A DNA stretch of 42,688 nucleotides from positions 1 through 42,688 of the forward strand of contig JAFZRZ010000073.1 in NCBI GenBank assembly GCA_017619635.1, in the 5' to 3' direction. The position numbers and the translations under genes are program-made. The notes beneath the pieces were generated by a model that saw nothing but the letters and a program-made list of their open reading frames with translations, did not search any database and had not been told where the DNA came from. Within the stretch, counting starts at the first letter, position 1. Each line of letters begins with the position of its first letter. Shown here in pieces: positions 1-8,682 of the stretch. The DNA is from Lachnospiraceae bacterium (GTDB taxonomy: Bacteria > Bacillota > Clostridia > Lachnospirales > Lachnospiraceae).

Positions 1-2
1 AA

Positions 3-50
3 GACGATTTTGATGATGATTTTGGTGAAGAAGGTTTCTACATCTTTTGA
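3..50 (+). CDS. C-terminal end of an unidentified protein (partial)
   Basis: The window opens inside a reading frame that gives 15 residues rich in Asp, Glu and Phe (DDFDDDFGEEGFYIF) and then a TGA stop. A rho-independent terminator follows about 20 bases later, which supports this as the genuine end of a plus-strand gene. The tail is too short to name the protein. The alternative is a chance frame, but the acidic composition and the well-placed terminator make that less likely. Confidence 0.5.
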   Translation, partial: DDFDDDFGEEGFYIF

Positions 51-68
51 TCGATCATCTGGTTTTTG

Positions 69-97
69 CGCTCAGTGATATCTGGGCGATTTTTTTA
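69..97 (+). terminator. Rho-independent terminator of the partial plus-strand gene
   Basis: A 7-bp stem (CGCTCAG paired with CTGGGCG, one G-U pair) with a short loop is followed by a run of seven T. It lies about 20 bases after the stop at 50. Confidence 0.7.
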
Positions 98-134
98 TTC
101 TTTATTTTTTCTGTTGAGAACTTTCCTATAAAGT

Positions 135-174
135 AAAAAAGAGGCTGCGCACCATTTTTTAGTGCGACAGCCCC
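135..174 (-). terminator. Rho-independent terminator of the DUF1508 gene
   Basis: Read on the minus strand, a GC-rich stem of about 11 bp with one bulged base (GGCTGTCGCAC against GTGCGCAGCC) closes an A-rich loop and is followed by TTTTTTAC. It lies just past the stop at 193. Confidence 0.8.
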
Positions 175-192
175 TTAAAAATTCTTTTTTAC

Positions 193-561
193 TTATTTCT
201 CTGTGATCTTGCCGTCCTTTGCATTCTTCTGGACTGAGGCAACACCCTTTAAGCAGCTGTCTAACTTTGTATAGCCCTCTCCTGTTGCTATGATCTGTCC
301 GTTCTTTGCTTTAAGACGGAAGCGGAACTCGCCCTTCTTATCCTTGTAAACCTCAAACTTGGGATTTGTAACAGCCTTAAATCCTTTTTCAGTCTGATTC
401 TCAACCTTTGCGATCTGCGAATTGGTCATTACGGATGCGATGCCCTTTTTAGCCGAAGCAGCGCTCTTGTAAACCTGGCTTGTCGCGATGATCTCGCCGT
501 TACCTGCAACGAGATTGAATTTGTAACCGTTCTTTGCTTCTGATAATACAAATTTGCCCAT
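193..561 (-). CDS. YegP-like protein with two DUF1508 domains
   Basis: A 122-residue soluble protein made of two copies of the same ~50-residue unit. Each copy has the signature of a short strand, then NG(E/Q)IIAT, then a helix ending in KGxASV (residues about 22-45 and 86-110). This is the DUF1508/YegP fold, a small alpha-beta domain that usually occurs in tandem; its cellular role is not established. The start is fixed by a GGAGGG site eight bases before the ATG. The gene stands alone with its own terminator, so it is probably monocistronic. Family assignment is firm; function is unknown. Confidence 0.9.
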   Translation of the reverse strand: MGKFVLSEAKNGYKFNLVAGNGEIIATSQVYKSAASAKKGIASVMTNSQIAKVENQTEKGFKAVTNPKFEVYKDKKGEFRFRLKAKNGQIIATGEGYTKLDSCLKGVASVQKNAKDGKITEK

Positions 562-649
562 CTTAAGAATCCCTCCTTCATTTGTGTGGAATTATTGAAT
601 AATTATATAATAGCAAATCTTTTTATCAATTTACAGCATTTTTATAAGA

Positions 650-2335
650 TCATTCCTCGGGCTGCAATGTATCCTTGTATTTAACCTTGTATACCCTCGC
701 AAGTGAGTCGTTTATCCTGTGCTCGTCTATTGTTCCGTCTTTAACTGCATCGATCACACCGTTATATGCAAGCTCGAAATCCTCGGGCATCAGTATCATG
801 TCTGCACCGGCTTTTAAGGCTTTGATCGCTGCCTCGTCAGCGCCATAATATTCCGAAATGGCAGCCATGCTCATGGAATCCGTGATTATCACTCCGTTAT
901 ATCCCATCTCTACTCTCAAAAGATCTGTCATGACCTCTTTAGATATCGAACAGGGAAGGGGTTCCTCAGTAAGAGAGGGAGCTGAGAAGTGGCCCACCAT
1001 TATCATGTCAACACCACTCTCGATGGCAGCTTTGAATGACAAGAGCTCACAGCTTTCCATCTCAGATTTTGTCTTTGTGGTCGAAGCTAAAGTCTGATGC
1101 GTGTCACCGTCAACATCACCCTGACCCGGGAAATGCTTAACACAGGTGTAGACGCCTGCCTCATCAAGTCCCCTTACTGCACTTGATACCATGTTTGTCA
1201 CAACATCAGCATCGGAACCGAACGATCTGTCCCCGATAGCCTTATTGTCCGGATTGGTCAATACATCCGCAACGGGCGCAAAATCAAGGTTAAAGCCGTA
1301 TTCCTTCATATAGTTTCCGATGCTGTTGTAAGCATCAAAGGTTGTTATCGTGTTATTCTCTTCCCCGAGCTCTTTTGCTGTCGGGATCTTGTCAAGTTTA
1401 AGAGCCTGCTGTATGCGGGCAACATCCCCGCCCTCCTCGTCAACTGCGATAAACAGGGGATATCTGCTGTAACTGACAGTGTTGTCGATCATCTCTTTTA
1501 TCTGATCTGCAGAGGTTATGTTCTGTTTGAAATATACAACTCCGCCTACAGGATATTTCTCAAGTGCCTCTTTTGTTCCGTCTCCTGCCTTTGTCACTGC
1601 GGACTGACCTGTAAGTGACTCTGGTGTCACAATGAACAGTCCTGCGACTTTCTCTTCGAGAGTCATCTCTGAGATCATGTTTGTTACCATTTCTTCCAAG
1701 AGTTCCTCTTCTGACTGGACCTCGGGAGTGGGCTCCTCTTCTTGTTGCTCTTCCTCTTCCTGTGTGATAAGAGGTGTCATATCGATGACAGGCTCTGTAA
1801 CAGCGGGAGTTATCTCCTCTATGACTGCCACGGGTTCTTCTTTTTCGACTCCGTCAGAAACCGCCTTTGCTCCTATGATGCTGCCTATCGCTATAAGCGC
1901 AACAAGCACAAAGAATACGGTGAAGGCTATTATCCTGTTAGTCTGTCTGCGCTTTTGTCTTGCGATCCTTCTGTCCTCATTTGTCATCTTCTTTGAAGGC
2001 TCGCTGTTATCACCGCCCTCTTTGGGAGGTTCGTTTTCAGCCGCAGCTGCATTGTCCTCGGGTGCCTCTGTCATGTTTTCATGTATGGCATCCCAGCTCA
2101 TCGTCTCACCAGGATCGGTATTCTCTTCTTTATTTTCAGGCTTTTCGGTAGTATCGGGAGTATCATCTGTCTCCTCGTTCTTTTTCTCAGCCTCTGCCTG
2201 TTTTGCCTCAGCCTCTTTTATCTCGGCTATGGGTTTTATCACACCTGTTTCTTCCATGGCGGCAATGGCTTCCGGGATATCCGAAAGATCCAGTGTCTCT
2301 ATGTCGTCATTCAGGAAATTGTTGTTATCCATCAT
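650..2335 (-). CDS. Membrane-anchored glycoside hydrolase family 3 (beta-N-acetylhexosaminidase, NagZ-like)
   Basis: 561 residues. Residues 1-130 are acidic, low in complexity and end in a basic patch. A single membrane segment (about 135-158) follows, then a Glu/Pro-rich linker (165-215), then a complete GH3 catalytic domain (220-555). Visible active-site elements are DEEGGDVARIQ (about 299-309), KHFPGQG (400-406) with DTH (411-413), the His-Asp pair diagnostic of NagZ-type enzymes, and the nucleophile loop ITDSMSM (Asp about 486). The expected role is removal of N-acetylglucosamine from peptidoglycan fragments or other glycans. The topology puts a ~130-residue charged tail in the cytoplasm and the enzyme outside; NagZ of Gram-negatives is cytoplasmic. 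A GGAG site precedes the start, and a TATACT -10-like box lies near 2385. Confidence 0.9.
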   Translation of the reverse strand: MMDNNNFLNDDIETLDLSDIPEAIAAMEETGVIKPIAEIKEAEAKQAEAEKKNEETDDTPDTTEKPENKEENTDPGETMSWDAIHENMTEAPEDNAAAAENEPPKEGGDNSEPSKKMTNEDRRIARQKRRQTNRIIAFTVFFVLVALIAIGSIIGAKAVSDGVEKEEPVAVIEEITPAVTEPVIDMTPLITQEEEEQQEEEPTPEVQSEEELLEEMVTNMISEMTLEEKVAGLFIVTPESLTGQSAVTKAGDGTKEALEKYPVGGVVYFKQNITSADQIKEMIDNTVSYSRYPLFIAVDEEGGDVARIQQALKLDKIPTAKELGEENNTITTFDAYNSIGNYMKEYGFNLDFAPVADVLTNPDNKAIGDRSFGSDADVVTNMVSSAVRGLDEAGVYTCVKHFPGQGDVDGDTHQTLASTTKTKSEMESCELLSFKAAIESGVDMIMVGHFSAPSLTEEPLPCSISKEVMTDLLRVEMGYNGVIITDSMSMAAISEYYGADEAAIKALKAGADMILMPEDFELAYNGVIDAVKDGTIDEHRINDSLARVYKVKYKDTLQPEE

Positions 2336-2444
2336 CTATATCTCCACTTACTGCTTTTTTACATAATTTCACAAGTGGTAGTATATCATATATTGGGTAA
2401 ATACAAAATATATTAATTCTTAAAGATTTTTTAACTTTTCCAAA

Positions 2445-2754
2445 ACGCACAAATTAAGCGGGTACCAATCCTGATTTCTATTGATACCCGCCCTTAAACC
2501 GATGAATCCAATGGACTATACCTCGCTTTCTGAGTGTTATTTTCATCTTCTATTCAGTTGTACTCGACATTTACCTGGCGTTTCTACCTTTTGTACCCAC
2601 GTACTGTAACACCTGGATCCTACTCTCATCTTTTTATTCGGATCTCATACGGCTGTCACCAACTTACGCCCCGCTTACCATGTCATATATGATCATACAC
2701 TTATCTTTCCGGTGGACCGTTCCTCCTTTGTTAGATTTGTGTTTGTTTTATTAT
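2445..2754 (-). ncRNA. Candidate orphan structured RNA, about 300 nt
   Basis: The 627-base gap between the GH3 gene and lysC has no credible protein gene. On the minus strand it carries a near-consensus promoter (TTGACA, 16-base spacer, TATAAT), which would start transcription near 2754. About 300 bases on is a 12-bp hairpin at 2458-2491 with one G-U pair. Inside lie a purine-rich AAAGGAGGAACGG start, a local GATCC/GGATC stem and long-range complementarities such as GTGTTA with TAACAC and GGCGT with ACGCC. Frames after AAAGGAGG close quickly. It does not match tmRNA, RNase P, SRP or T-box signatures that I can recognise. A raiA-type or other Firmicutes structured RNA is possible but not shown. 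Confidence 0.6.
2458..2491 (-). terminator. 3' hairpin of the candidate structured RNA
   Basis: GCGGGTATCAAT pairs with ATTGGTACCCGC over 12 bp (one G-U) around a 10-base loop. The following bases are TTAATTTGTGCGTTTT, a broken rather than continuous U tract, so termination efficiency is uncertain. Confidence 0.6.
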
Positions 2755-2760
2755 GTCTCT

Positions 2761-2788
2761 ATTATATCACCTGATTTTCATTTGTCAA
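2761..2788 (-). promoter_or_regulatory. Near-consensus promoter of the candidate structured RNA
   Basis: On the minus strand TTGACA (2783-2788) and TATAAT (2761-2766) both match sigma-70/sigma-A consensus exactly, with a 16-base spacer. It is the strongest promoter in the window and faces the gap, not a protein start. Confidence 0.75.
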
Positions 2789-2910
2789 TACAATTTATGA
2801 AAATTTTTAATATTTTTGTATCAACTTAAAGTTATGTAATCTTGCTTTTGTATATTTTATTGCTTTTGTTGGAATATTTCAGATAATTTATATTTCATCT
2901 TTTTACAGTA

Positions 2911-2941
2911 AAAAGGGACAGGCCAAACTGTCCGTCCCTTA
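2911..2941 (-). terminator. Rho-independent terminator of the glyA-traX-hom-lysC operon
   Basis: Read on the minus strand, GGGACGGACAG pairs with CTGTCCC around TTTGGC with an internal bulge, followed by TTTTTACTG. It sits 22 bases past the aspartokinase stop. Confidence 0.75.
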
Positions 2942-2963
2942 AAGATCCTTATAAATATACTGT

Positions 2964-4286
2964 TTAACCGAGTGCAGCTGTAACGAAGATGTCGTAGATC
3001 GCCTTGATTGCTGTCTCGAAATCGGCATTCGAAACACCGATGATGATGTTAAGCTCACTTGAACCCTGATCGATCATCTTTACGTTTACGTTTGCATGTG
3101 CGAGTGCTGAGAAGATCCTTCCCGCAGTACCGCGCTGGCTCTTCATGCCTCTTCCAACGACTGCTATGAGTGCAAGATCTGCCTCTATCTCTATGGTGTC
3201 GGGATTTGCCACCCTGTGGATGCCTGATACCACTCTCTGTTCCTTGTCCATGAACTCATCCTGGTGAACAAAGACTGTAAGTGTGTCTATACCTGATGGC
3301 ATGTGCTCAAAGCTTATGCCGTTATCCTCAAACACGCCGAGAACTCTTCTTCCGAAACCGATCTCTGAGTTCATCTTGTCTTTTTCTATATTAATAGAAC
3401 AGAAGCCCTTCTTTCCTGCGATACCCGTTATGGTGTACTTTGACTTCTGACATGTGCTCTCAACGATCCATGTGCCGTTATCCGAAGGCTTGTTGGTGTT
3501 TCTTATGTTGATCGGGATTCCCTCTATACGAACAGGGAAGATCGAATCCTCATGAAGAACGCCGGCACCCATGTATGAGAGCTCTCTGAGTTCTTTATAG
3601 GTGATCGTGTCTATTCCTTCCGGATGATCTATGATCCTGGGATCTGCTACAAGGAAACCTGAAACATCTGTCCAGTTCTCATAAACATCTACATGAGCCG
3701 CTCTTGCAACTATGGAACCTGTTATGTCCGATCCTCCTCTTGAGAAAGTCTTTACCTTTCCGTCCTCCAAGCTTCCGTAGAAACCGGGAATGACTGCATT
3801 GTCAAGCTTTGAGAGCTTCTTTCCCAAAAGCTCGTTTGTCTTTTCGGCATCAAAATCACCGTTATCGCCAAACTTGATGACCTCAGCCGGATCAACGAAG
3901 GTGTAACCCAGGTACTCAGCCATTATCTTTCCGTTTAAGAACTCGCCTCTGCTGGCTGCATAGTCCTTTCCAGCCTTTGCCTTAAAGTTCTTCTCGATCT
4001 CCTTAAACTCACTGTCGAGAGTCATGTTAAGGTTAAGACCGCTAATTATCTCATTATATCTTTCCTTTATGGCCTTAAGCTCTTTGTCAAAGTTCTTGTC
4101 CGAATCGGCAAGAGCATAACAGCCGTAAAGCATGTCAGTCACCTTTGTGTCACCGTCAAAACGCTTTCCGGGTGCACTGGGGATGACATAGATCCTTGTC
4201 TCGTCCGCTCTGATGATGTCTCCGACTTTTTTAAACTGCTCGGCACTTGCAAGTGAGCTTCCGCCGAACTTTACAACTTTTTTCAT
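2964..4286 (-). CDS. lysC: Aspartate kinase
   Basis: 440 residues with the N-terminal kinase motif VVKFGGSSLA (residues 4-13), SRGGSDITGS of the nucleotide/aspartate pocket (about 182-191), and two C-terminal ACT domains (about 290-350 and 365-440) that bind the feedback inhibitor. It makes aspartyl phosphate, the first step to lysine, threonine and methionine. It follows homoserine dehydrogenase by 30 bases, has a GAGGAG site before the ATG, and is last in the operon before a terminator. Which amino acid inhibits it (lysine or threonine) cannot be read from the sequence; pairing with hom favours threonine. Confidence 0.95.
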   Translation of the reverse strand: MKKVVKFGGSSLASAEQFKKVGDIIRADETRIYVIPSAPGKRFDGDTKVTDMLYGCYALADSDKNFDKELKAIKERYNEIISGLNLNMTLDSEFKEIEKNFKAKAGKDYAASRGEFLNGKIMAEYLGYTFVDPAEVIKFGDNGDFDAEKTNELLGKKLSKLDNAVIPGFYGSLEDGKVKTFSRGGSDITGSIVARAAHVDVYENWTDVSGFLVADPRIIDHPEGIDTITYKELRELSYMGAGVLHEDSIFPVRIEGIPINIRNTNKPSDNGTWIVESTCQKSKYTITGIAGKKGFCSINIEKDKMNSEIGFGRRVLGVFEDNGISFEHMPSGIDTLTVFVHQDEFMDKEQRVVSGIHRVANPDTIEIEADLALIAVVGRGMKSQRGTAGRIFSALAHANVNVKMIDQGSSELNIIIGVSNADFETAIKAIYDIFVTAALG

Positions 4287-4316
4287 ATCTACTCCTCAAT
4301 ATCCTACTATGATCGA

Positions 4317-5519
4317 TCAGGCCTCTACCCTGATAACAGACTTAACCTTGTCAAGACGAACGATCTTATCGTCAAATGCTCTCTCGCTCATCTTTGGTGT
4401 GATGAATGCAAACTCGTTATCATCAAGTGAAACACCATCTGAACCCTCAAAGAGGCTTAATGCGTTATCTTTCTGCGCAGCGTCAACTCTTACAAAGAAT
4501 TCTCTTTCCTTATCCTTTCTGTCAGAAAGAGTCATCTTCTCATCCTTCCATACGCAGTCAAGTGTGCGTCCGAGATTTCTTGCGCACTCAATGGCATCAC
4601 TTACAACGGCGCTGGCTGTGGGAAGCTTTCCTGCTCCGCTTCCGTAAAACATCAGATCATCGACCATGTTTCCTGTCACAAATATGCCGTTGAACACTCC
4701 GTTTACATTGTAGAGCGGATGCTCATCACCTATCATGCAGGGAGCCACCATAGCGGTCAGCTCACCGTCTTTATTCTCTGCTATGGCAAGAAGCTTTATA
4801 GCCTTGCCCATCTTCTTTGCATACTCGAAATCCTTTGAGGTTATCTTTGTGATACCCTCTGTGTAGATCTCCTCAAAGTTTACTGTCTTTCCTGTCATAA
4901 GGGATGCGAGGATCGCGATCTTGCGGCATGCGTCAAAACCTTCAACGTCTGCCTCGGGATTTAACTCCGCATATCCGAGTGCCTGTGCCTCCTTTAAGAC
5001 ATCCTCATATGAGGAGCCTTCCTTTGACATCTTTGTGAGCATGTAGTTTGTGGTACCGTTTAAGATACCCGTTATCTTCTCTATATTTTCCGGTGCCAAC
5101 GAGGTGTTCATCGGACGGATTATCGGTATTCCGCCGCCCACGCTTGCCTCAAACAGGTAGCTGCAGTTGTTTTTCTTTGCGGTCTCCAAGAGTTCGGGTC
5201 CGTAAGCCGCAACGAGTTCCTTGTTTGATGTACATACGCTTATTCCCTTTTCAAGAGCAGACTTTGTATAAGGATATGCGAACCTTGTTCCGCCCATGGT
5301 CTCGCAGACGATGTTTATCTCGGGATCGTTAAGGATGATGTCGATGTCCTTTACTAACTTCTTCTCATTCTTGTCCCCGGGGAAATCTTTGATATCAAGG
5401 ATGTATTTAACCTCGATCCCATCGCCTATCCTGTCGCTTATAAGCTTATTGTTGTCATCAATGACCTGTACTACGCCGCTTCCAACGGTGCCGTAGCCAA
5501 AAACCGCTACCTTTATCAT
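4317..5519 (-). CDS. hom: Homoserine dehydrogenase
   Basis: 400 residues. GYGTVGSGV near the N terminus is the NAD(P)-binding loop. GILNGTTNYML (about 150-160) and the Glu/Asp-rich AELNPEADVEGFDACRKIAILA segment (about 184-205) are family signatures of the catalytic domain. The last ~65 residues resemble a shortened ACT-like region, so allosteric control may be weaker than in ~430-residue homologues. It reduces aspartate semialdehyde to homoserine. It lies between traX and lysC with spacings of 27 and 30 bases, so all three are probably on one transcript starting at glyA. Confidence 0.95.
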   Translation of the reverse strand: MIKVAVFGYGTVGSGVVQVIDDNNKLISDRIGDGIEVKYILDIKDFPGDKNEKKLVKDIDIILNDPEINIVCETMGGTRFAYPYTKSALEKGISVCTSNKELVAAYGPELLETAKKNNCSYLFEASVGGGIPIIRPMNTSLAPENIEKITGILNGTTNYMLTKMSKEGSSYEDVLKEAQALGYAELNPEADVEGFDACRKIAILASLMTGKTVNFEEIYTEGITKITSKDFEYAKKMGKAIKLLAIAENKDGELTAMVAPCMIGDEHPLYNVNGVFNGIFVTGNMVDDLMFYGSGAGKLPTASAVVSDAIECARNLGRTLDCVWKDEKMTLSDRKDKEREFFVRVDAAQKDNALSLFEGSDGVSLDDNEFAFITPKMSERAFDDKIVRLDKVKSVIRVEA

Positions 5520-5546
5520 ATATCTTACCTTTCCTTACTATTGATC

Positions 5547-6293
5547 CTACATAACATCAAGGACAGTAAACAGAATGTATCTTATACCGGCATACAGACT
5601 TAAGTGTATCGGATACATACTGTAAAAAAAATATTTGTTCACACTGTTTTTTCTCTGACCACTATAAAACGCAATCGCTATAAATGCAAGTGCCCCGAAT
5701 GCCTCCAGGTCGGAAATGAGTCCCGTAAAGCTTGTAACGAGCATGAAAACGACTGATGCGATGCACTGGATCGTCCTGTTTTTTGAAAACAGGAATATCA
5801 CACCTATAAGCACCACTCCCCATGCTCCGTAATCGGTATGCATCAACTGTGCAAGGACTGCACCCAAAGCAAGTACCAGCACCTGGGGGATAAGACTCAC
5901 ATATCCTTTGATCATCTCAGAAAGATAACCCATCGCTATCATGCATAAGTATCCTATGATGAGTGTAAAATACACGTTCTGGTAATTTAATGTAAAAAAC
6001 TTCTGTCTGAACAAAAGATCAAAGGGTATCTCTGAGAGCAGACAAAACACGAAAAGCCTCAGACCGTATCTTAATCTGTTTCGGGTATGGAAGTAACCTT
6101 CCACAAGAAGGAAACAAAAGATTGGAAAGGCTGTCCTGCCTATGGCTCTTAAAACAAGATCCAGTTTTATATGCCCCGATATGAACATCGGCGACTTTTC
6201 GAATATGCCTGCGCCTATATGGTCTATAAACATAGTAATCAGTGCGATCCACTTAAGTGAATCGGCACTGATCATCTTTTTTTCTTTATTCAT
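5547..6293 (-). CDS. TraX-family integral membrane protein
   Basis: 248 residues, about seven or eight hydrophobic segments. The N terminus SADSLKWIALITMFIDHIGA and the RxIGRxAFPIFCFLLVEGYFHT stretch are typical of the TraX family, named after the F-plasmid pilin acetylase. Chromosomal Firmicutes members lack a pilus context, and their acyl-transfer substrate is unknown. It sits 15 bases after glyA and 27 before hom, an unexpected place for a membrane acyltransferase. The bases before its ATG contain no clear Shine-Dalgarno site, so it may rely on translational coupling to glyA. Confidence 0.85.
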   Translation of the reverse strand: MNKEKKMISADSLKWIALITMFIDHIGAGIFEKSPMFISGHIKLDLVLRAIGRTAFPIFCFLLVEGYFHTRNRLRYGLRLFVFCLLSEIPFDLLFRQKFFTLNYQNVYFTLIIGYLCMIAMGYLSEMIKGYVSLIPQVLVLALGAVLAQLMHTDYGAWGVVLIGVIFLFSKNRTIQCIASVVFMLVTSFTGLISDLEAFGALAFIAIAFYSGQRKNSVNKYFFYSMYPIHLSLYAGIRYILFTVLDVM

Positions 6294-6308
6294 AAGTAAG
6301 AAGTATCT

Positions 6309-7547
6309 TTAGATAAGAGGATACTTGTCTGTAAGCTCCTGAACTATTGCTCTCGCCTCGGGAACCTTCTCTTCACCGCCAAGGACTACAAGTGAGATAG
6401 CTTCAGCGATCCTGTCCATATCCTCTGTGTTCATTCCGCGTGATGTGACAGCAGGAGTACCAAGTCTGATACCTGATGTTACGAATGCCTTCTGAGGATC
6501 GTTGGGAACAGTGTTCTTGTTGGCTGTGATATGAGCCTCGTCAAGAAGTTTCTCTATAGCTTTACCTGTAAGGCCCTGCGGACGAAGATCAAGAAGCATT
6601 AAGTGGTTGTCTGTACCGCCTGAAACTATGCTTAAGCCTCTCTTCATGAGTCCGTTTGCAAGTGCCTGTGCATTGTCTATGATATTCTTTCCGTATTCCT
6701 TGAATTCAGGAGAAAGAGCCTCTTTGAAACATACAGCCTTTGCTGCGATGACATGCATAAGAGGTCCGCCCTGGATACCCGGGAATATAGCCTTGTTGAA
6801 GTTATACTTGTCAGCTGCCTCCTGGTTGCACATGATCATACCGCCACGGGGTCCTCTTAATGTCTTATGGGTTGTTGTTGTGACAACATCTGCATAAGGG
6901 AAGGGGCTCTCATGATAACCTGAAGCAACAAGTCCTGCGATGTGAGCGATATCAACCATCATGACTGCTCCGACCTCATCACAGATCTCTCTTATCTTCT
7001 TAAAATCTATCTTACGTGCATAAGCGGAAGCGCCTGAAACGATCATCTTGGGCTTGCACTCAAGAGCGATGCGTCTTACTTCCTCATAATCGATGAAGCC
7101 GTCATCGTTTACACCGTAAGGTACGCAGTTGAAATACTTACCTGACATATTTACCGGTGAACCGTGTGAGAGATGTCCGCCGTGATCGAGGTTCATTCCC
7201 ATGAATGTGTCGCCGGGCTCCATTACTGCAAAGAATACAGCCATGTTTGCCTGTGCTCCTGAATGGGGCTGAACATTGACATAGTCACAGTTAAAGAGCT
7301 TCTTTGCTCTCTCTCTTGCGAGGTCTTCCACAACGTCCACGCAGTCGCAGCCGCCGTAATATCTCTTTCCGGGATATCCTTCTGCATATTTATTGGTAAG
7401 AGGGCTTCCCATAGCAGCCATGACTGCCTTGCTTACCCAGTTTTCCGATGCGATCAATTCAATGTGACTGTTCTGTCTTTTCTGCTCATCCACTATGGCC
7501 TGAGCTATCTCGGGATCAACAGCTTTTACTTCATCTAAAGAGTACAT
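6309..7547 (-). CDS. glyA: Serine hydroxymethyltransferase
   Basis: 412 residues, full length. Clear signatures are the N-terminal [16 protein letters not shown], the [14 protein letters not shown] substrate loop, and the PLP-lysine motif [16 protein letters not shown] (Lys about 226). It interconverts serine and glycine with tetrahydrofolate and supplies one-carbon units. It is first in an operon with traX, hom and lysC, linking serine/glycine and threonine metabolism. A promoter and a GGCGGAG site lie upstream. Confidence 0.97.
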   Translation of the reverse strand: MYSLDEVKAVDPEIAQAIVDEQKRQNSHIELIASENWVSKAVMAAMGSPLTNKYAEGYPGKRYYGGCDCVDVVEDLARERAKKLFNCDYVNVQPHSGAQANMAVFFAVMEPGDTFMGMNLDHGGHLSHGSPVNMSGKYFNCVPYGVNDDGFIDYEEVRRIALECKPKMIVSGASAYARKIDFKKIREICDEVGAVMMVDIAHIAGLVASGYHESPFPYADVVTTTTHKTLRGPRGGMIMCNQEAADKYNFNKAIFPGIQGGPLMHVIAAKAVCFKEALSPEFKEYGKNIIDNAQALANGLMKRGLSIVSGGTDNHLMLLDLRPQGLTGKAIEKLLDEAHITANKNTVPNDPQKAFVTSGIRLGTPAVTSRGMNTEDMDRIAEAISLVVLGGEEKVPEARAIVQELTDKYPLI

Positions 7548-7612
7548 ACTTCTCCGCCTTTCTTAATAAACTCCTTTAAAAAAACGTCTCTGACTGACAA
7601 CGCTTAGGGGTT

Positions 7613-7641
7613 ATTATACCACAGGAAATGCGATGTGAAAA
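7613..7641 (-). promoter_or_regulatory. Probable promoter of the glyA operon
   Basis: On the minus strand a perfect TATAAT (7613-7618) lies 17 bases after TTTTCA (7636-7641), a 4 of 6 match to the -35 consensus. The 5' leader would be about 60 bases; I see no riboswitch in it. Confidence 0.55.
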
Positions 7642-7655
7642 TACGCTAAAACCTA

Positions 7656-7683
7656 TTTACTTGAAAAAATTTATCTGATAATA
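7656..7683 (+). promoter_or_regulatory. Possible promoter of the lipid kinase gene
   Basis: TTTACT and TAATAT are separated by 16-17 bases, each a 4 of 6 match. It is the only reasonable pair in the short divergent region before the start at 7734. Confidence 0.4.
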
Positions 7684-7733
7684 TCTTCCTAGGTTTAAAT
7701 AAACCGTGAATCATTTTTCAAGGAAGAACTGAT

Positions 7734-8681
7734 ATGTATCATGTGATCGTCAACCCTGCTGCCAGATCGGGCAGAGGTAAAAAAAACTGGGAGATCGTAA
7801 AAAAGGTACTGGACGAGAAAGAAGTCGAATACAAGGTATATCTCACCGCAAAACACGGTGATGCCGCAAGAATGGCTTCTGAGATCTGTGAGGCAAACAG
7901 CTATGCAAGCCTTATGGTACTTGGCGGTGACGGCACTTTAAACGAGGTCATCCAGGGACTTCCTTCCTTTGAAAATGTGACACTTTCAACAATCCCCATA
8001 GGTTCGAGTAACGACCTTGCAAGAGCTTTAAAGATCTCACCCGATCCCGTGGAAGCAGTACTGCATCTTTTAAACAAGCCCACCATCCTTTACATGGATG
8101 TCGGAACGGTCCACTGTGAGAACAGCCTAGTAAGAGAGGGAAACATGTCGATACCCGACAGACACTTTCTGGTTAGCTGCGGTATGGGATATGATGCGTC
8201 CGTTTGTCACGAGGCGCTCTCTTCGGGGATAAAGAATTTCTTTAACAGACTTGGCCTTGGAAAGATGTCCTATCTTTTCATATGTTTAAAACAGCTGATA
8301 TTCTCAAGATATGTCACTGCAGAACTTACTTTGGACGGCAAGCCGGATGTGATCTCTCTTGACAGATTCATCTTCATGGGCGGCATGAACAACCGCTACG
8401 AGGGCGGAGGCTTCATGTTTGCGCCAAATGCGAGTAACCACGACGGCATGATAGATCTTCTTGCCGTACACGGGATAACAAAGCCCGGTATAATAAAACT
8501 GCTTCCCACAGCACTTGAGGGTGAGCACCTTGGAAACGAGGGCGTTGATCTGTACCGCACATACGGCTACAGCGTAAGGACCTCATCTCCTTTATGGGTT
8601 CACACCGACGGAGAGGTCGAGACAAAGGCCGACTACATCTCCGTTAGCTGTAAAAAGGAAGCAATAAAGATCGTTTATTAA
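7734..8681 (+). CDS. Diacylglycerol kinase family lipid kinase (YegS/DgkB-like)
   Basis: 315 residues. VNPAARSGRGKK (residues 5-16) and the nucleotide-binding motif LGGDGTLNEVIQGL (about 62-75) followed by IPIGSSNDLARAL (about 86-98) define the DAGK catalytic domain. The C-terminal half carries the usual beta-sandwich with FMGGMNNRYEGGGF and HTDGE. It probably phosphorylates diacylglycerol or a related lipid for phospholipid recycling; substrate cannot be told from YegS-type kinases by sequence alone. AAGGAAG precedes the ATG. Its stop lies one base from the stop of the convergent DUF1653 gene, with no terminator between them. Confidence 0.92.
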   Translation: MYHVIVNPAARSGRGKKNWEIVKKVLDEKEVEYKVYLTAKHGDAARMASEICEANSYASLMVLGGDGTLNEVIQGLPSFENVTLSTIPIGSSNDLARALKISPDPVEAVLHLLNKPTILYMDVGTVHCENSLVREGNMSIPDRHFLVSCGMGYDASVCHEALSSGIKNFFNRLGLGKMSYLFICLKQLIFSRYVTAELTLDGKPDVISLDRFIFMGGMNNRYEGGGFMFAPNASNHDGMIDLLAVHGITKPGIIKLLPTALEGEHLGNEGVDLYRTYGYSVRTSSPLWVHTDGEVETKADYISVSCKKEAIKIVY

Positions 8682-8682
8682 C

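Noticed and set aside
1632..2366. A 244-codon plus-strand frame opposite the GH3 gene
   Set aside because: It is the antisense of the acidic, low-complexity N-terminal half of GH3, gives a Ser/Val-rich product without domains, and has no ribosome site.
7548..7612. Glycine riboswitch in the glyA leader
   Set aside because: The leader is about 60 bases, too short for the tandem aptamer, and lacks its conserved core.
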